From positions 124,001 to 188,000 of the forward strand of contig BDSI01000117.1 of the NCBI GenBank assembly GCA_003117195.1: a DNA stretch of 64,000 nucleotides. The letters are read 5' to 3'. A model generated the notes under the pieces. The model was not told where the DNA came from, ran no database searches, and was given only the letters and a program-made list of their open reading frames with translations. Position numbers and translations under genes: made by a program. The number at the start of each line of letters is the position of its first letter. The first letter of the stretch is position 1. This DNA comes from Eudorina sp. 2006-703-Eu-15 (lineage: Eukaryota > Chlorophyta > Chlorophyceae > Chlamydomonadales > Volvocaceae). Shown here piece by piece: positions 1 to 13,303 of this stretch.

Positions 1-210
1 CCAGAAAATCAGACAGATAACTCAGGCCAACACAATCCCTCGTCGTCGTCTGTGTGCGCGAGCACGTGCGCGCCCGTCCCGCGGCAACGCACAAACGCCA
101 CCGCCGGTTCCGGTACTACTATTCGCCCCGCGCTGCCACATTCGACTCGGCTTTTGCCTGGCTACCCTTCCGCTTCACACAAACTGCCCCGCCGCCCCAT
201 TGCGCCCCAC

Positions 211-2892
211 CTGCGCCGCCAGCGCGATCCCGTAGGTGCCGAGCTTGTTGATGATCCCCCCGTTCTCCACCACCGCGTCCGCCCCCGTCAGCACCATGTC
301 CACCCTGGAGCACCGGACCGCGGAGGGATGCAGCGCCAGGGGGCCGGGGTGGTAGGGTTGCACAGGGCAGGCCGGGGGGGTGGGGTAGGACAGGGCCCGA
401 TATGGCATGGCAGGCCCCAGTTCGACATCGCTGACGCGGGAGAACACCATGCAGGAGCACCTGCAACCCTGCGCCCGCAGCCACACCCCAGCCCCTCAGC
501 TGGGACGCACCTCAGCCACACAAACACACACACGCACCCCTCGCGGCTGAGATCGTCTTCATACCCACGCGCACCTGTCCATGATGTACGCCACGCAGCT
601 GTCCAGCACCAAGGTGACCGGAATGTTCTCCACGTCCAGCTTCTTGGCCATGGTGATGCCGGTGCCGTCGGGCCGTCCCTCCGTCACGATGACACTGAAC
701 TGGAGGCCCTGCGGCGCCGGACGTCGCCGTGCAGCAGCCGGTGGCAGGCAGGCAGGCACAGGGGGAGCGGAGCGCACGGGCGGCGACAGGACGAGCACCG
801 GAATCACCTTGACGCAAAGTTCATAGTCCACCTCGAAGCAAAGGCCTTAGTCCACCTCGACGCAAAATTCCGGTTAAGGGTTCCGGTGGCTCGAGGCGGC
901 GCCGGTACGCCGGTAGTAGCCCCGCACCCGCGGCTTGGCCCCCCACACTCGTCTCGTTGGGTAGGTCCTGGCACTCTGTCCGCGCCGATGTGTGTCTTTG
1001 TGCATTCTGCATTGCGCCCCTCTAACGCTGACGCTGCAGCCGCCCGGCGACTGCAGCGGCCTTTGTCAGGGACCCCCGCAGCCCTAAACCCGACTACCAA
1101 GGCCAGCACCACCGACACCACCGACACCGCGACAGCCATGGCCTAGCGGCAGGTGGGTACGCCCCGCCGGGCCCACCTCCCCAAGGCACCGCCCGATTGT
1201 CCGTCAGGCCAAGGCAGGTCATGGCCAGCGGCCCCGCATGTAATCAAACACCTACGTGGGGCTACGTGCCCGCGGGGTGTTCTCCTCGGATGTGTCGACT
1301 ATGTTCTATTATAGGCAAGTACACGAATACATATAACTCTCTGTATGACGCTGTAACATCCTTGGTAACAGAACTCACGCTGGAGAAGGCCTGCTGCAGC
1401 AACCGCAGCACCACCCGCGAGTAGCCGTGCGTCAGCACTGTGCAGTTGCTGCGGATGAAGCGGGAGCCGAGCTCCGCGATGGTCTGACGGGCTCTGCGAG
1501 TGCGGCGGCGGCGGGGTGCGGCGGGCGGCCGGGGACGATCGATTCGGAGAGGACGCCGACCCGCGGGGCGGGCGCCCGACCTACGCGCATCGGGACTCCG
1601 CCAAGCTGAGCCGCCGCACGCAGTATGTACGACGTACGGCTGTACGGCCGTCCAGGCTGCGCGCGATCTCCGCGTCCTCTACGCGGTGCCCCTGACGTGA
1701 GGTCCCCGGACCCCTCCCGGCACCTCACCGCGTGCTGGTGTCCGCGAAGTGCAGCCCGCGCTCAATAAGCCGCGCCTTGGCCTTGTCCATCTCCTGCACA
1801 CACGGGCCACGCCACGGGGGCGGTGAGCGGACGCATGACTTGCGGGTCGGTGGACATAAGACATGGGATAGGCAGGCATGGGTGGGTGGAAGGGCGAAGG
1901 AGAAGAGCACGAGACGAAAGCCCAGAGGGCCGCCAGTCCGGCAAACCACGGCTGCGCACAGCACAGCACAGCACAGGAATGCCCGGCGCAGGGGCACCCG
2001 TCGCGGCGCCTCCCCACAAGACCACACGCCCGCCGCGGCCGCACCCAGCGGTCCTCCTCCACCACTGGCGTGTGCCACATGCGCGATGCACCCAGCAGCG
2101 CACCAGAACCCGAACTTCCAGCAACTNNNNNNNNNNNNNNNNNNNNNNNNNNNNNNNNNNNNNNNNNNNNNNNNNNNNNNNNNNNNNNNNNNNNNNNNNN
2201 NNNNNNNNNNNNNNNNNNNNNNNNNNNNNNNNNNNNNNNNNNNNNNNNNNNNNNNNNNNNNNNNNNNNNNNNNNNNNNNNNNNNNNNNNNNNNNNNNNNN
2301 NNNNNNNNNNNNNNNNNNNNNNNNNNNNNNNNNNNNNNNNNNNNNNNNNNNNNNNNNNNNNNNNNNNNNNNNNNNNNNNNNNNNNNNNNNNNNNNNNNNN
2401 NNNNNNNNNNNNNNNNNNNNNNNNNNNNNNNNNNNNNNNNNNNNNNNNNNNNNNNNNNNNNNNNNNNNNNNNNNNNNNNNNNNNNNNNNNNNNNNNNNNN
2501 NNNNNNNNNNNNNNNNNNNNNNNNNNNNNNNNNNNNNNNNNNNNNNNNNNNNNNNNNNNNNNNNNNNNNNNNNNNNNNNNNNNNNNNNNNCCCCACCCGC
2601 CCCTGCATCCCCACCCGGCCCACCTGCATCCCCCACCCGCCCCTGCATCCCCCCACCCGCCCCTGCATCCCCCACCCGCCCCTGCATCCCCACCCGCCCC
2701 TGCATCCCCCACCGCCCCTGCATCCCCCACCCGCCCCTGCATCCCCCACCCGCCCCTGCAACTGCATCCCCCACCCGCCCCTGCATCCCCCACCCGCCCC
2801 TGCATCCCCCACCCGCCCCTGGCATCCCCCACCCGCCCCTGCATCCCCCACCCGCCCCTGCATCCCCCACCCGCCCCTGCATCCCCCACCCG

Positions 2893-2935
<43 letters not shown>

Positions 2936-3240
2936 ACCCCCCCTGCATCCCCCACCCGCCCCTGCATCCCCCACCCGCCCCTGCATCCCCCACCCGCCCC
3001 TGCATCCCCCCCGCCCCCACCCCCCCCCCCTGCATCCCCCACCCGCCCCTGCATCCCCCACCCGCCCCTGCATCCCCCACCCGCCCCTGCATCCCCCACC
3101 CGCCCTGCATCCCCCACCCGCCCCTGCATCCCCACCCGCCCCTGCATCCCCACCCGCCCCTGCATCCCCCCACCCGCCCCTGCATCCCCACCCGCCCCTG
3201 CATCCCCCACCCGCCCCTGCATCCCCCACCCGCCCCTGCA

Positions 3241-3277
<37 letters not shown>

Positions 3278-4367
3278 TGCACCCCACCCGCCCCTGCATC
3301 CCCCGCCCGCCCCTGCATCCCCCGCCCGCCCCCTGCATCCCCCCGCCTGCCCCTGCATCCCCCACCTGCCCCTGCATCCCCCACCCGCCCCTGCATCCCC
3401 CACCTGCTCCTGCACCCCCCACCCGCGTCCCCCACCCCACCTGCAGCTCCAGCGCGCTCGTCCGCGTGGTGTATCTGAGGAACAGCTCACAGCCGGCCTT
3501 CAGCGAGATGTTGGTGGGGTTCACCCTGCACCCCGCCGAGAGACGGCACGGGCAGCGAACAGGAGGGCTAAGTGGCACCCCCCGTTTTCCATGGGAGCTT
3601 TTGCACTGGCAGCCGTGTCGTCCACCACTTTGCTACCGTTATTTCCCGCACGGCCTGTCAAACCATGCATGCCAGAACCGTTACGCCATGCATGCTCCGA
3701 CGCGCACATGACAGGGATGGCCGCCGTGCGACCCAGTGCGGATGCTCCTGTCCGCGCGGCTCCAGAGGTTTTCCGACCGCCTGAAATTGAAGCACACCTA
3801 ATCATACGGGGAGCACGGAGGAGACTGTGAACGGGGGTGCGCCCCCATCACTATGTCCTGACCGCAGCCCCAGACCACCGACCTCTGCAGCGCTTGCGCG
3901 GCGTCCTCCAGCTCCTTACTCAGGCCCATAAGTGTCGTGGCCCTGCATGCAGTCGTTTTAACGGTACATAGTTTTTAGGGTGGAGATGGGCTAAAGCCAG
4001 GCAAGCACGGGTTTGGCGACCGAGGAGTTTCTGGTCGTTGATCGCTCACGCGTGCGACCCAAACACCCAGGCGCATGCGACCCCAACACCATGGCGCAAT
4101 AAGCGACGTCAGATGCCTCGCGTGACGATGTTGAGGAAGTATGCAAGCCTTTCCCTGGAAAGGGGACGGAAGCCATCGGCCGGTGCCGCAGGGTACAACT
4201 GCAGACCCCGGGGCCCCTTCCTACGTGCTTCGCTTGATGACCGCTGTCAAAGCCATAATTGCCGCCACAGCAAATGCCATCTCCTCATCGCGGTTTAGCG
4301 CGTCGTGGAACTCCCGCACGGCGATGTCGTTGAGCGTGCCTGTGTGTACGTCGCCATTCACCGGCAT
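211..4367 (-). CDS. EIF2B1: Translation initiation factor eIF2B, alpha subunit (3' end outside window)
   Basis: The alpha subunit is part of the regulatory subcomplex of eIF2B, the cytosolic guanine-nucleotide exchange factor that recycles eIF2-GDP and senses phosphorylated eIF2. Seven exons join in phase: 4367-4225, 3942-3883, 3525-3441, 1793-1729, 1493-1379, 708-575 and 304-211. The product shows family landmarks in order: an N-terminal helical region (EEMAFAVAAIMAL), SLKAGCELFLRYTTRTSALE, RARQTIAELGSRFI, VLTHGYSRVVLRLL, VTEGRPDGTG, VLDSCVAYIMD, and VLTGADAVVENGGIINKLGT. The start at 4367 (MPVNGDVHTG) fits the usual N-terminal distance. The final part, normally with an FYV/FKF motif, is not visible at 1-210 and probably lies left of the window. 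The intron between exons 3 and 4 holds a minisatellite and a run of N. Identification is firm. Confidence 0.93.
807..871. repeat. 24-bp tandem repeat, about 2.7 copies
   Basis: Units starting at 807, 831 and 855 share the pattern CCT-(C/T)GA(C/A)GCAAA followed by TAGTCCA. The repeat lies in the eIF2B alpha intron between exons 5 and 6, so it is non-coding. Confidence 0.7.
2127..2590. other. Assembly gap (run of N)
   Basis: There are 464 unknown bases directly beside a minisatellite with long poly-C tracts. The gap is inside an eIF2B alpha intron. Its true length is unknown. Confidence 0.99.
2591..3440. repeat. 19-bp C-rich minisatellite, intronic
   Basis: About 40 copies of a unit reading CCCCTGCATCCCCCACCCG, with variants of 17 to 21 bp, run from the gap edge to the exon boundary at 3441. 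Two poly-C tracts (about 2893-2935 and 3242-3277) interrupt it. The opposite strand, which is the transcribed sense strand of eIF2B alpha, is strongly G-rich. Long open frames across it are low-complexity artefacts. Confidence 0.95.
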
Positions 4368-4903
4368 GGCTTCCCTTGGTGATCGGCCGTGACTGCATTC
4401 ATACTGTTAGCATACCTTGCGTGTTTGCCTCAAACCCTTCCGTTACGACCAGCTTCTGGTGGCTGGGCCGCCGCTGCATTGCAGGCTGCATCGTGGCTGT
4501 CTAGCGAAGCCGTGCCCAGGTAAGAATGACTTGTATGAAACAGATGAGATGCAGAATAATACGAAATTGATCAGGCCTTTCGGTTTGCGGACGCTGCAGT
4601 CGGCGTTTCACGCCGAGCAGAATAGTAATGTGTGCACTATTCTTGAGTGAATTCCTATCCTTACAGAACGTGAATATAAACTTTACTTTCGATGAAACAC
4701 GTCCTCCATGTTCAGGCTTTTACTTGTTCAACTGCGCTGTCGCTGACTGCCCGTATTTCCATCAATCCCGTCGCCCGGACATGCGGGCAAATCTTTTACT
4801 GTCAAAAAAAGGTCACAAACTGTTCCAAACTGCAATTTTAGGGATTTATGGCTACTTCATCTCGGTACGCTATGTTCCTTTTTAAAACATAGTCCAGCCA
4901 AAA
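4368..4903. promoter_or_regulatory. Divergent intergenic region, eIF2B alpha / coiled-coil gene
   Basis: The two start codons face away from each other across 536 bp, so both promoters should lie here. The sequence is clearly more AT-rich than the flanking exons. I see no convincing TATA box or other named element. Confidence 0.5.
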
Positions 4904-7900
4904 ATGGCTTCAACCTCAGTACTTCCCCCTGTTAATGAGGCACTCAGCCTGCTGGACGTGAGCTTTGTTAACAATGAATGGCAAGTGGGCGTGTCAGTCA
5001 ACGGGCTGCTTGAGGCTTGGTTGTCACGTAAATGACGCGCTTGCAGGCACGGAACGCCGGCAACCATACGTAGAAGCATTCAAATACTAGTTGACCACAT
5101 ATCAGTGCAGAGCGTCCAGCTTAGGTGAGGTTAACCTAGCCCTGACACGGCAAACACGGCACCTCTGCACTCTCTTCCACGGCACTGGAATAACGAACTG
5201 CTGGCACACGCTACGTGCGCAGCCGTGTGGAAGACATCCTAAACGCCTTTGGCAGCCCATCCCAGCAAGGGGGCACAGTCTGGAACAAGGTGCGAAGGGG
5301 ATTTGGGGTGGCGCGGGCGCCCGTTCACCCACAGCACAATGCCCGGGTCCCATAGCTAAAGACCGTCGCCTTGCTTGCCTTGCAGCTTGCTGCCAAGGCG
5401 GACCTGAGCCGCCTCGAGCGCCTCGAGGCGCAGGTGGATGGGCTCCTCAGCGATTGCGCCCAGATGCGCACACAGCAGGTATCTTGTACGGGTATGGGTA
5501 TATCATACACGCATACGGGCAAACTATTGGGCGCCACTCGGCCCCTCACATGTCACGCGCTCCTGTTCTGCCTGCCTAATCTGCCTGCCTAATAACACAC
5601 AGCAGGTATGCGAAACGACGGATCCGGGGCTGGATCGCGGCAGCGGCGCTGCGCAGGCCATGCCAGACGACAAATGTTTGAAGGGAAAGACAGCAAAGAC
5701 GCTGTATCGTGTCTCTCCTGCCCTGCCCTTTCCAGAGCTCGGCCGACCTCGCCCACGACGATGTGCTCTCCCGAATGGAGCTGCTGAAGGATCAGATGGC
5801 CAGCCTGGAGGCCCGGCTTGGGCTGCCGTACATGTCGGACAGCGCAGCAGGGTAAGCTCCTGCACGGCTGCTCCGGACGCCTTGCTGGCCGGCGGGGCGC
5901 AGTGCGGCCGGCGCCGGCCGGTCGCGATCACCGCGCGCGCGTGACTTGTGTCGTGGCCCCTGCTTAGGCTGGATCAGTACGCTGGCGCGCGGCGTGCTAT
6001 CACAGGTTTGGGCTCCTCCACCTCACCGGGCAAGTCAATGGGGGCGTCAGCCGGCAACCTCCTGCCCAGCGTGGCGACGGGGTCGTTGCTGGACCGCGTG
6101 CTGCGGCTCGAGCGGCGCACAGACGCGTTGGCGGAGATGGGCGCCAAGTTTGAGGTGGGATACGTAGACGTACTGCGATGCAGGACAGCGTGGCGAAGTC
6201 AAAGAGACGCGCGAGGATGACCTCGGGACGGGCTTTACAGATTGTGCAGGCGGCGCGGGCAGACGTGGTGTTTGTGAAGTGGGTCGAGCCTTAGCGCCAC
6301 ATGCGTGAAGGTGACACGGCGACTTGAAAGGAAGATAAGAAACCTCTGTTTCCTTATCACGTTGATCCAAAGCGGAAGAAAGGGACAGACCGTTTCGTTG
6401 GTCTTGCTGGGTCCTCGTATGGGCGTCTCAACTCTCGAGCCTCAAACCCTTAGACAAATTGGGCAGCAGTCGCCCAGCAAGCCTCTGCTTGTCGCGAACC
6501 TGGTGCACCTGCAGGACGACACGTCGGTGCTCGTCGCAAAGCTGCGTGAGATGGAGCCCAAGCTTGAGGTTGGTGCCCAGCGGGGTCGGTGCCCTGTCCG
6601 CTGCAGCACTGCGGCGGACAGCCCCTTCCCCCAAAGCGCCTGGGCTCTGGGACCATGTGTCGGGGTGCTGATAGAGAACCGAGCCCCGTTTCGGGGTACC
6701 GTATTGTGCATGGATTCACTGAAGCACGCCCCAACGTGCCTCAACGCCTTGAACGTAGTCCCTGTTGCCATGTGCTTGGTGCAGGTCCAGATCGGCCACC
6801 TGCGGGGCGACATCAAGCAGGTACGGGGACAGCTTTGGCCGTGCATCCGACCCGTGGGTCCGCAGGCCGATGGGCCCATTCGGAACCACGTGCGTGTAGC
6901 CGCAGCGTCTGTAGCTGCGGAAAAGAGGTGTTTTACTGGCCCAGCATCGCTGGTGGTCGCGCAGAGTAACCATGACCCACTGGTAGACGCGTGGTATGGC
7001 CAGCTAGCTGCTGTCCATTCTCCAGACGTATTCGGAGTAAGCGGGTGCGCGCGCGCCGGCGCTTGCGGCCGGTTGTGGGGACAGGAGACCGACAAGCACG
7101 TCTCCTGGCATGACCTCCCTGGACTCTTGCAGGCGCTGGCGCTTGCGGCCGCGTCCACGCGCCTGGAAGCGGACGCGGAGAGCACCTCGCGCGTCAAGGA
7201 GGCGGAGAAGCGCATGCTGGCGCGCATCCAGAGTAAGTTCCGTACCTGTCTAGCAGCGTTGGGGCGCGCCGCGCCGCCGCATCATATGGACGAGGTCCGG
7301 CCCATCGCGCCAAGACGTGGCGGTCTTGACCTTCGTACTGTCCCGGTTATGGGACGTATTGGGCACCCGCTGCGACAGAACTGAACGCCACCCGCAGAGG
7401 GAAATGCACGTTGCGCGGTACATTTCCGTGATTACCGACGGATTTTGGTCGTGTGCTCTGCAACCCACCCAGGCGTGGAGTCGACGCTGGAGGGCAAGGT
7501 CTCCGCCTTGTCCGCCCAGACGGGCATCACAATCAGCTCGGAGCTGGACAAGCGCGTCAACGGCGTGTATGACCACATCGACGCGCAGGTGCGCACGCAG
7601 CGCAGCTTGGGCCGCAACCGACACTGGGTATAGTTGCTGCGAAGAAACGTAGGTTATGCGTACGTTTGCGTACGTTTACGTTCTCGCGTGCGGGGGACGG
7701 CGTCCTGTGTGTAGAGAAGTAATCTGCCCGACCAATGTGAACTCATCAGGGACCATTTAACCTTGCCAGTCAACCTGCAATATATGTACCAGAAAGGCAG
7801 CGGAAAAGCAAGCGGCAAGTGTGCTGCTCACGTCGCCGCTTCCAGTCAACTCTTCTGGCAGGAGGGGCCCGCAGCGAGAGGTGGTGGTGTACGCTGGGTG

Positions 7901-10900
7901 TGCTGGTGTCTGTCTGTGGTGTTTTGCTTGGCAGGTCCAGCGGCTCTGCGGGGACCTGGACCGCCTGTCCCGGGACAAGATTGACCTGACCTCCCTGGAG
8001 CACTACTCCCAGCGCATCAGCTCGCTGTTCGAGGGCGTGGCGCAGGGCCTGGCGGACGAGGTGGCGACGCTGGTCACGCAGCTGCGCGCGGAGGTGGCGT
8101 CTGCCTCCCGGAAAACGGAGGAGCTGCACAACAAGGACAGGGTGCGAGGTTATCATTAAGGATACAGAGATTATGATATGAGTCTTGTGTACTAGGGCGG
8201 CGTGTGTGTCCGCGCCTGAGGATGTCAGGCGATTTGTGTCAGGTTCTACCTGTTTGCCGTCGTCGGCATCGCAATCTTGTTGGATGAGCCGAGCTGCAAA
8301 CTGCCTGCCACGCAGGTGCTGCACGACAACCTCAGGGCGGAGATGGACAGCATCAGGCAGATGTCGCACCACGCAAAGGATGCGGTCGTGGCGATGCAGG
8401 TACGGAGATGTATTTTTGCTGGGAAGCCGGTGCTGGCCTTTCACGAGCAACCCTGATCCCGAATGGTAACTTTGACTTGCGGCGAGACAGGACACGCTAT
8501 CGGGAATCGCGAACCCCCGTCTGCTGGAGGACACCCGGGCTGTCGTGCGGCAGGTCGTACTCGACACCGAGCAGCTTCAAAAAGCTGTTACAGGTGAGTC
8601 CAGGTACGACCGTTGTTGCCTGTTCCGTACCGGCTTGGGCACGGCGACACCGGGCAGCGCCTCGCTCGTGTCTGGTGCTCTGCCGGTTTGCGGGTCACGG
8701 TTTCACGGTGGCCCGTCGCGCTGCCGGTTTGCGGGTCACGGTTTCACGGCACCCAGACCGCCGTAACTGCAATACCTACAGTACCTTTCGACCCTTGCCC
8801 AGGCCTCAACACGGCGATGTCCAGCACCAGCAGCGCGCTGGAGCTCCAGTCCCACAAGCTGAGCCAGCTGTCGCACAAGCTCAACGGGGTGCACCACGAT
8901 GTGTCGTCCGTGAAGGACACGTTGTACGGCGGGGCTGCATCGGCGGCTGGGGACAACGGCTCTGACCAGGCAGCGTCCGCGGGCGCCTCGGTGGGTTCTT
9001 ACAACCAGCCGTCGCTCTGCGTGGGTCATATTTAGTTTGCCATACGCAACATGCATGCTGTTTGTTGGGTGGCTAGGGGGTCACGATCGTGGGGGCCTGA
9101 GTCGTCAAGGCCTGTTGCCGTTGGTAACTCTTCCCGTCCCGTTCATCCTCATACTGCAGCTGCTGTCCAAGCTGGGGTTCCTGGAACGAGCGATTGCGGA
9201 CACGGCCGCCTCGCTGGGGGCGAAGGTCAGTATGACACGCTTGGTGCCTGCTGGGACGCGCGCGGCGGCGGCTGGCATTTCTCAGTGCTCGCTGGCGGCG
9301 TCCTGGGGGCTGAACAAGGGACCGGTTTCGGATTCAGACAAGTGGACGATGCCTGGGGCGTGTACACTCTGGGTTGCAAGCACGTGAGAACGAAGTCCGG
9401 AGAGAGTCTTGTGGTCGCTTCCTCTGCGGTTACTGTCCCTGCGGTCGTTGCCCCTGCGGTTACTGTCACGCGGCATGGCCCCGCCAGACGGACGACAGCT
9501 TCACGCGGGACATGGAGCGCCGGGTGGCGGCCCTGGCGCGGCAGCAAGACGTCACGGCCGAGAGCTTGCGGAACCTGTCCGCAACGGCGTTCAAGCGCGC
9601 TGACGAGCACGCGTCCGCGATTCAGCGGCTCACGCTGGTAAGGCTCGTCACGGCAGAAAACAAACCACTTATGCCGTGCGCATCATGCATCATGAAGGCA
9701 GCGAAGCACGTGCAGATCCTTACCCGCTCGGTCGCTGCTAAGACACTTTCTCACGGCGTGTGAGAAATCAAGCCAACCATGTCATTCAGGCAACGGTTCC
9801 GTCCCTCCACGTCTTCCTCCTGCAAGGCCGTGAGCGGCAACCTGGAGGAGCGGCCCACGGTCACGGCTGTGAAGCACATGGTGGAAACCGCCGTGCTGGA
9901 GGTACGTGCTCTCCATCGCTGTGAGTTTTGCGGATCGGCATTCAAGCCCGTGGCGCAAAAGGGTTTTCCTCCCTCGCTCTCCACGCGCAACCCCGTGTTG
10001 TGTATGACATGGATGTGACACCGCTCTGATCCGAACCTCGGGTGCTTGGGTGCTTGCCGCGCAGGTGCGTGAGCGCTGCGACCACGCGCTGGCGCCCCTG
10101 TGGGATGCCGTGCGCATCCTGCAGTCGGGACTCCGAGATGCGGCCGGGGAGCTCAAGGTGCTGACCACCAGTGTCAACGGCATGCAGCAGTCACAGGTAA
10201 CGCGTGCGCAGCGGCAGCAGCACAGCACAGCACAGCAGACGGCACCCACGTGCTAAGTTGAGCACCCTCACGATTTCTTTCGACGGGCTGCGCGTCTTGC
10301 TGTGCAGAACGACGCACGCAGCCGCGGGAACAACGACCGGGCGTCCATGCTGACCGCGCTCCGGAAGGTACGTTGCACACCAGCCTGATTCTTGTTGTCG
10401 GGAGCTTACCCTTGTCGTTCTGGCGGGTTGGCAGCTAAACCCTGTTGCCCTGACAGACCAAGGAAGCTGACAGGCCCATGTGCGGTGCGTGCCTTTGCCG
10501 AGAGCGCTGCTGTCCTCTTGATGGAAATCAGCAAGGCTTTCCCGCGGGGTCCACCGTAACGTGTGGTTCATTCACCGATTACACGTCTTTCCCGTCCGAC
10601 TAGGCGCTGGACGACGAGCTGGGCTCTCTGCGAGCGCAGCTGGACTCGCGCCTGGACGGCATGGCCAGCGGTGTCCGCCAGGTGGTGGAGCAGCTCGAGG
10701 TGCATGAGCAGGTGTGACGGGGCGCCGAGGCACCGGGGACGGGGAACTGAGGCGCCCCTGGTGAGGGCGTTGGACGGGGTCGAGGCCGGGAGGGGAAAGA
10801 AGGGAAGTCAGCTGAGGCAGCTGCCGCGGGAAGCATGGTCCGCGATATTTGTTTCGCTGTTTCAGCCCAACACCCCGGAATCGCTGAATTGCTTTGTTCC

Positions 10901-13126
10901 CTTGTCCTGTGGCGCAGCTTCAGGACCGGCTTACGCGCTTGACGACCGCCGTGGAGGAGCAACTGGCGACGCAGGTGAACACTGCACATGGGCAGGAGTT
11001 CAACCGACCCTAGCTCTGCGGTCAGGATTGACGCTGTTTGCGATGCGAGTGTCAGGAGCGCGTGGCCGCCGCTGAGGTCCGCCCAGGTCTGATCTGACCG
11101 GCTCGAGTTACCGTGCGCCTCAGAACAAGGGGCGGGGGCACCCACCGCTGACTGGCCGCGTTGGATCGCCCGCTCGGGAGTGTGGTCCACCTTGTGACGG
11201 TTATCCATGAAGGGACACCCTCTGCTGTGTAATTTGTGCGCGGTGTAGGTGGCCGCGTGGCGTGCTGGCACCCAGCAGCTGCGCGCCGAACTCAACAGCC
11301 GCACGGAGGCTGCGGCATCAGGACTGGGGGCGCGGATCGATGTGCTGGAAGCCGCTTGCAACCGAAACGCGGAAGACCTCAAGGTGCGCTGCCAGGTGTT
11401 CTGTCTGTACGGGAGCACCGTACGCCGAGCTACGGACACATGCAGATGCAGATGCGCGTTGTGGGCAAAGTGCTGTCGCTTATGCCTGCAAGGACCACGC
11501 GGCGTTCTTGGCCTTTGAAATACCCGACGCAGGCGCTGTCCGGGAGTTCCGCGTCCAGGCACAGCGAGATGGCCGTACGCACGGTTGTGAAGCAGGAGCT
11601 GGCGGACTTCCGGGACAAGGAGGACGCGAAATGGCAGGTACCGTGCACAGTGTAAACGGAAACCGGACACCCGTTATACCCTAGACTACCATGTTGAGGA
11701 GGCGGCCCGAGAGCTGAACCCATCCCCGCCGGCGGCAGTAATGAGGCCCTCAGCTGTGGCCCCCTTGCCCGCAGGCGTGGGTGGTGGAACACAGCCGCAG
11801 CCAGGAACACTTCGCGACGCAAGGCACCCTCACAGCGGCCATCGACAGCGCCTCCCGTCAAATCAAACAAGAGCTGGACAGCGCCTCAACAACACGCGTT
11901 GAAGAGGTGCGCGCCATGTGCCAGCGAGTTGGGCAGTCCCTGCCTCTTGCAAGGAGTAGTGCGCGTGTGTCGGCCTGGGTCGACTTGGTAAAGTAACGTT
12001 TGGGCTTTACCCTCCCAAACCCGCAGCTTCGGCGGGCCTTCACGTCCTTACGTGGCGAGCTGGACGGCCGCATGCGCGCAACGACGAGCCGTCTTGAAAT
12101 TGTGGAGCTGCGAATCCAAGTAGGGTGGATTGGTGTTTGGTGATTTACCCGGGGACGGGCCTATTCAACGGGTGGCTGGCAGTTATTCACAACGACAAAG
12201 GATACTATAGGACTGGCGTCATTGGCGAGGACCTCGATTGCGGTATGAGTCAAGCACATTGTAATGGTACTTAACGAATGCCGGTGCTGCAGGATCTGGA
12301 GGCAACCACAACTGGCCTGACAAGCAGGAAGGTGAGGCAGTACCCTCTTGCGCAAGGGCAAACTCTCATCCCGCCCGTCATTGGTTGTTGAATGCATCCA
12401 GAGAGTGTGTGGACGCAGGATGTTGAGGAAATTGTGGCCGCGTCGATGTCCCAACGCGCTGACCGAGCGGCAATAGATGCGAAGATCCGGGAGCTGTCCG
12501 ACGACGTTGCCGACCAGGCAGCCGCATTGAAGGTCTTCCGCGCGGAGGCAGTCCTGCGCAGGTACGCATCTTGCAAAGCGTTCGTCGCTGTATCTCCACG
12601 CGGGCGTGCAAGCACGTCTCCTCTTTCGGTAGTGACCGGAGGGAAAGGCCGGCTCGAAATGACGTGACCCGCTTATCTCCTGCTATTGCCGTGCCGTTCG
12701 GAGAGAGCTCCGTGGATGATCCGCCTCGGCTTAAGTGGAAGGGTGAAGCCTACACACTTCTCCAACCATGTAGATATTTCAGTTGGAGGGTCGTACACGC
12801 ATGTTGCTCACACATCCTTTGATGCCCTGCAGCGAGCTTACGGCTGAGCTTGCGCGCAAGGTGGACCTCGCAACGTACTTGGCACAGGGCAGTGCAAGAG
12901 CTGCTGCTGCAAACGCAGGTGAGGTCTGTGAACTTTAACTGGTTGACTGCCGTACAGCGCGTCACACAGCCCTTTGTGATGCTACGCAGGGGCGCTTCTG
13001 GGGACGACCCTCTCGCCACCTTCTCCGCAACGTAGAAGATCTGTGGATGCCGGCGAAAAATTTGGCAGCGCTGTCGCGGCTGTGTCGCGTGCAGCGGACC
13101 GCTTGCAGCTTGGTGGCATTCTCTAG
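4904..13126 (+). CDS. Large coiled-coil protein of unknown function, about 28 small exons
   Basis: The product is roughly 1,000 aa, nearly all heptad-like helical sequence rich in Leu, Ala, Glu, Arg and Gln, such as LSRLERLEAQVDGLLSD (5404-) and RVEEVRAMCQRVGQ (11900-). It opens with MASTSVLPPVNEALSLLD at 4904. Exon 1 (4904-5027) joins in phase to a 23-bp exon (5047-5069) and then to one at 5389. The last exons, about 12403-12561, 12833-12920 and 12991-13126, join in phase and end at TAG 13124-13126. Exons are typically 35-210 bp, bounded by CAG acceptors and GTGAG/GTACG donors. No transmembrane segment, signal peptide or enzyme motif is visible. A structural, cytoskeletal or basal-body role would fit but is only a guess. 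Some internal exon borders remain approximate. Confidence 0.75.
8681..8749. repeat. 28-bp direct repeat, two copies
   Basis: Copies at 8681-8708 and 8722-8749 both read TGCCGGTTTGCGGGTCACGG followed by TTTCACGG. They lie in an intron of the coiled-coil gene. Confidence 0.8.
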
Positions 13127-13155
13127 CCTCAGGATCTTTGCATCATAGTAATGAT

Positions 13156-13161
13156 AATAAA
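13156..13161 (+). terminator. Candidate poly(A) signal, coiled-coil gene
   Basis: AATAAA lies 30 bases after the TAG stop. The motif is short and could be chance, but the spacing is right. Confidence 0.35.
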
Positions 13162-13303
13162 TTATGCGTGGGCTTTCAATGCATGAGTCGGAACGATCGG
13201 CCGTCTGTACGGAAAGGATGAGGAATGTGTCAAGTTGAGCGCTGATTTTCTGGGAGTGTTGTTGTGCACAGTTGCTACTACAATAGTTGCAGTTGAAGAC
13301 GAG

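Noticed and set aside
2591..3440. CRISPR-like array
   Set aside because: Repeats are directly adjacent with no unique spacers and the genome is eukaryotic.
1679..3830. Very long open frames on both strands across the gap and C-rich repeat
   Set aside because: They are frames through N bases and a 19-bp minisatellite; the real exons of eIF2B alpha on the minus strand interrupt them.
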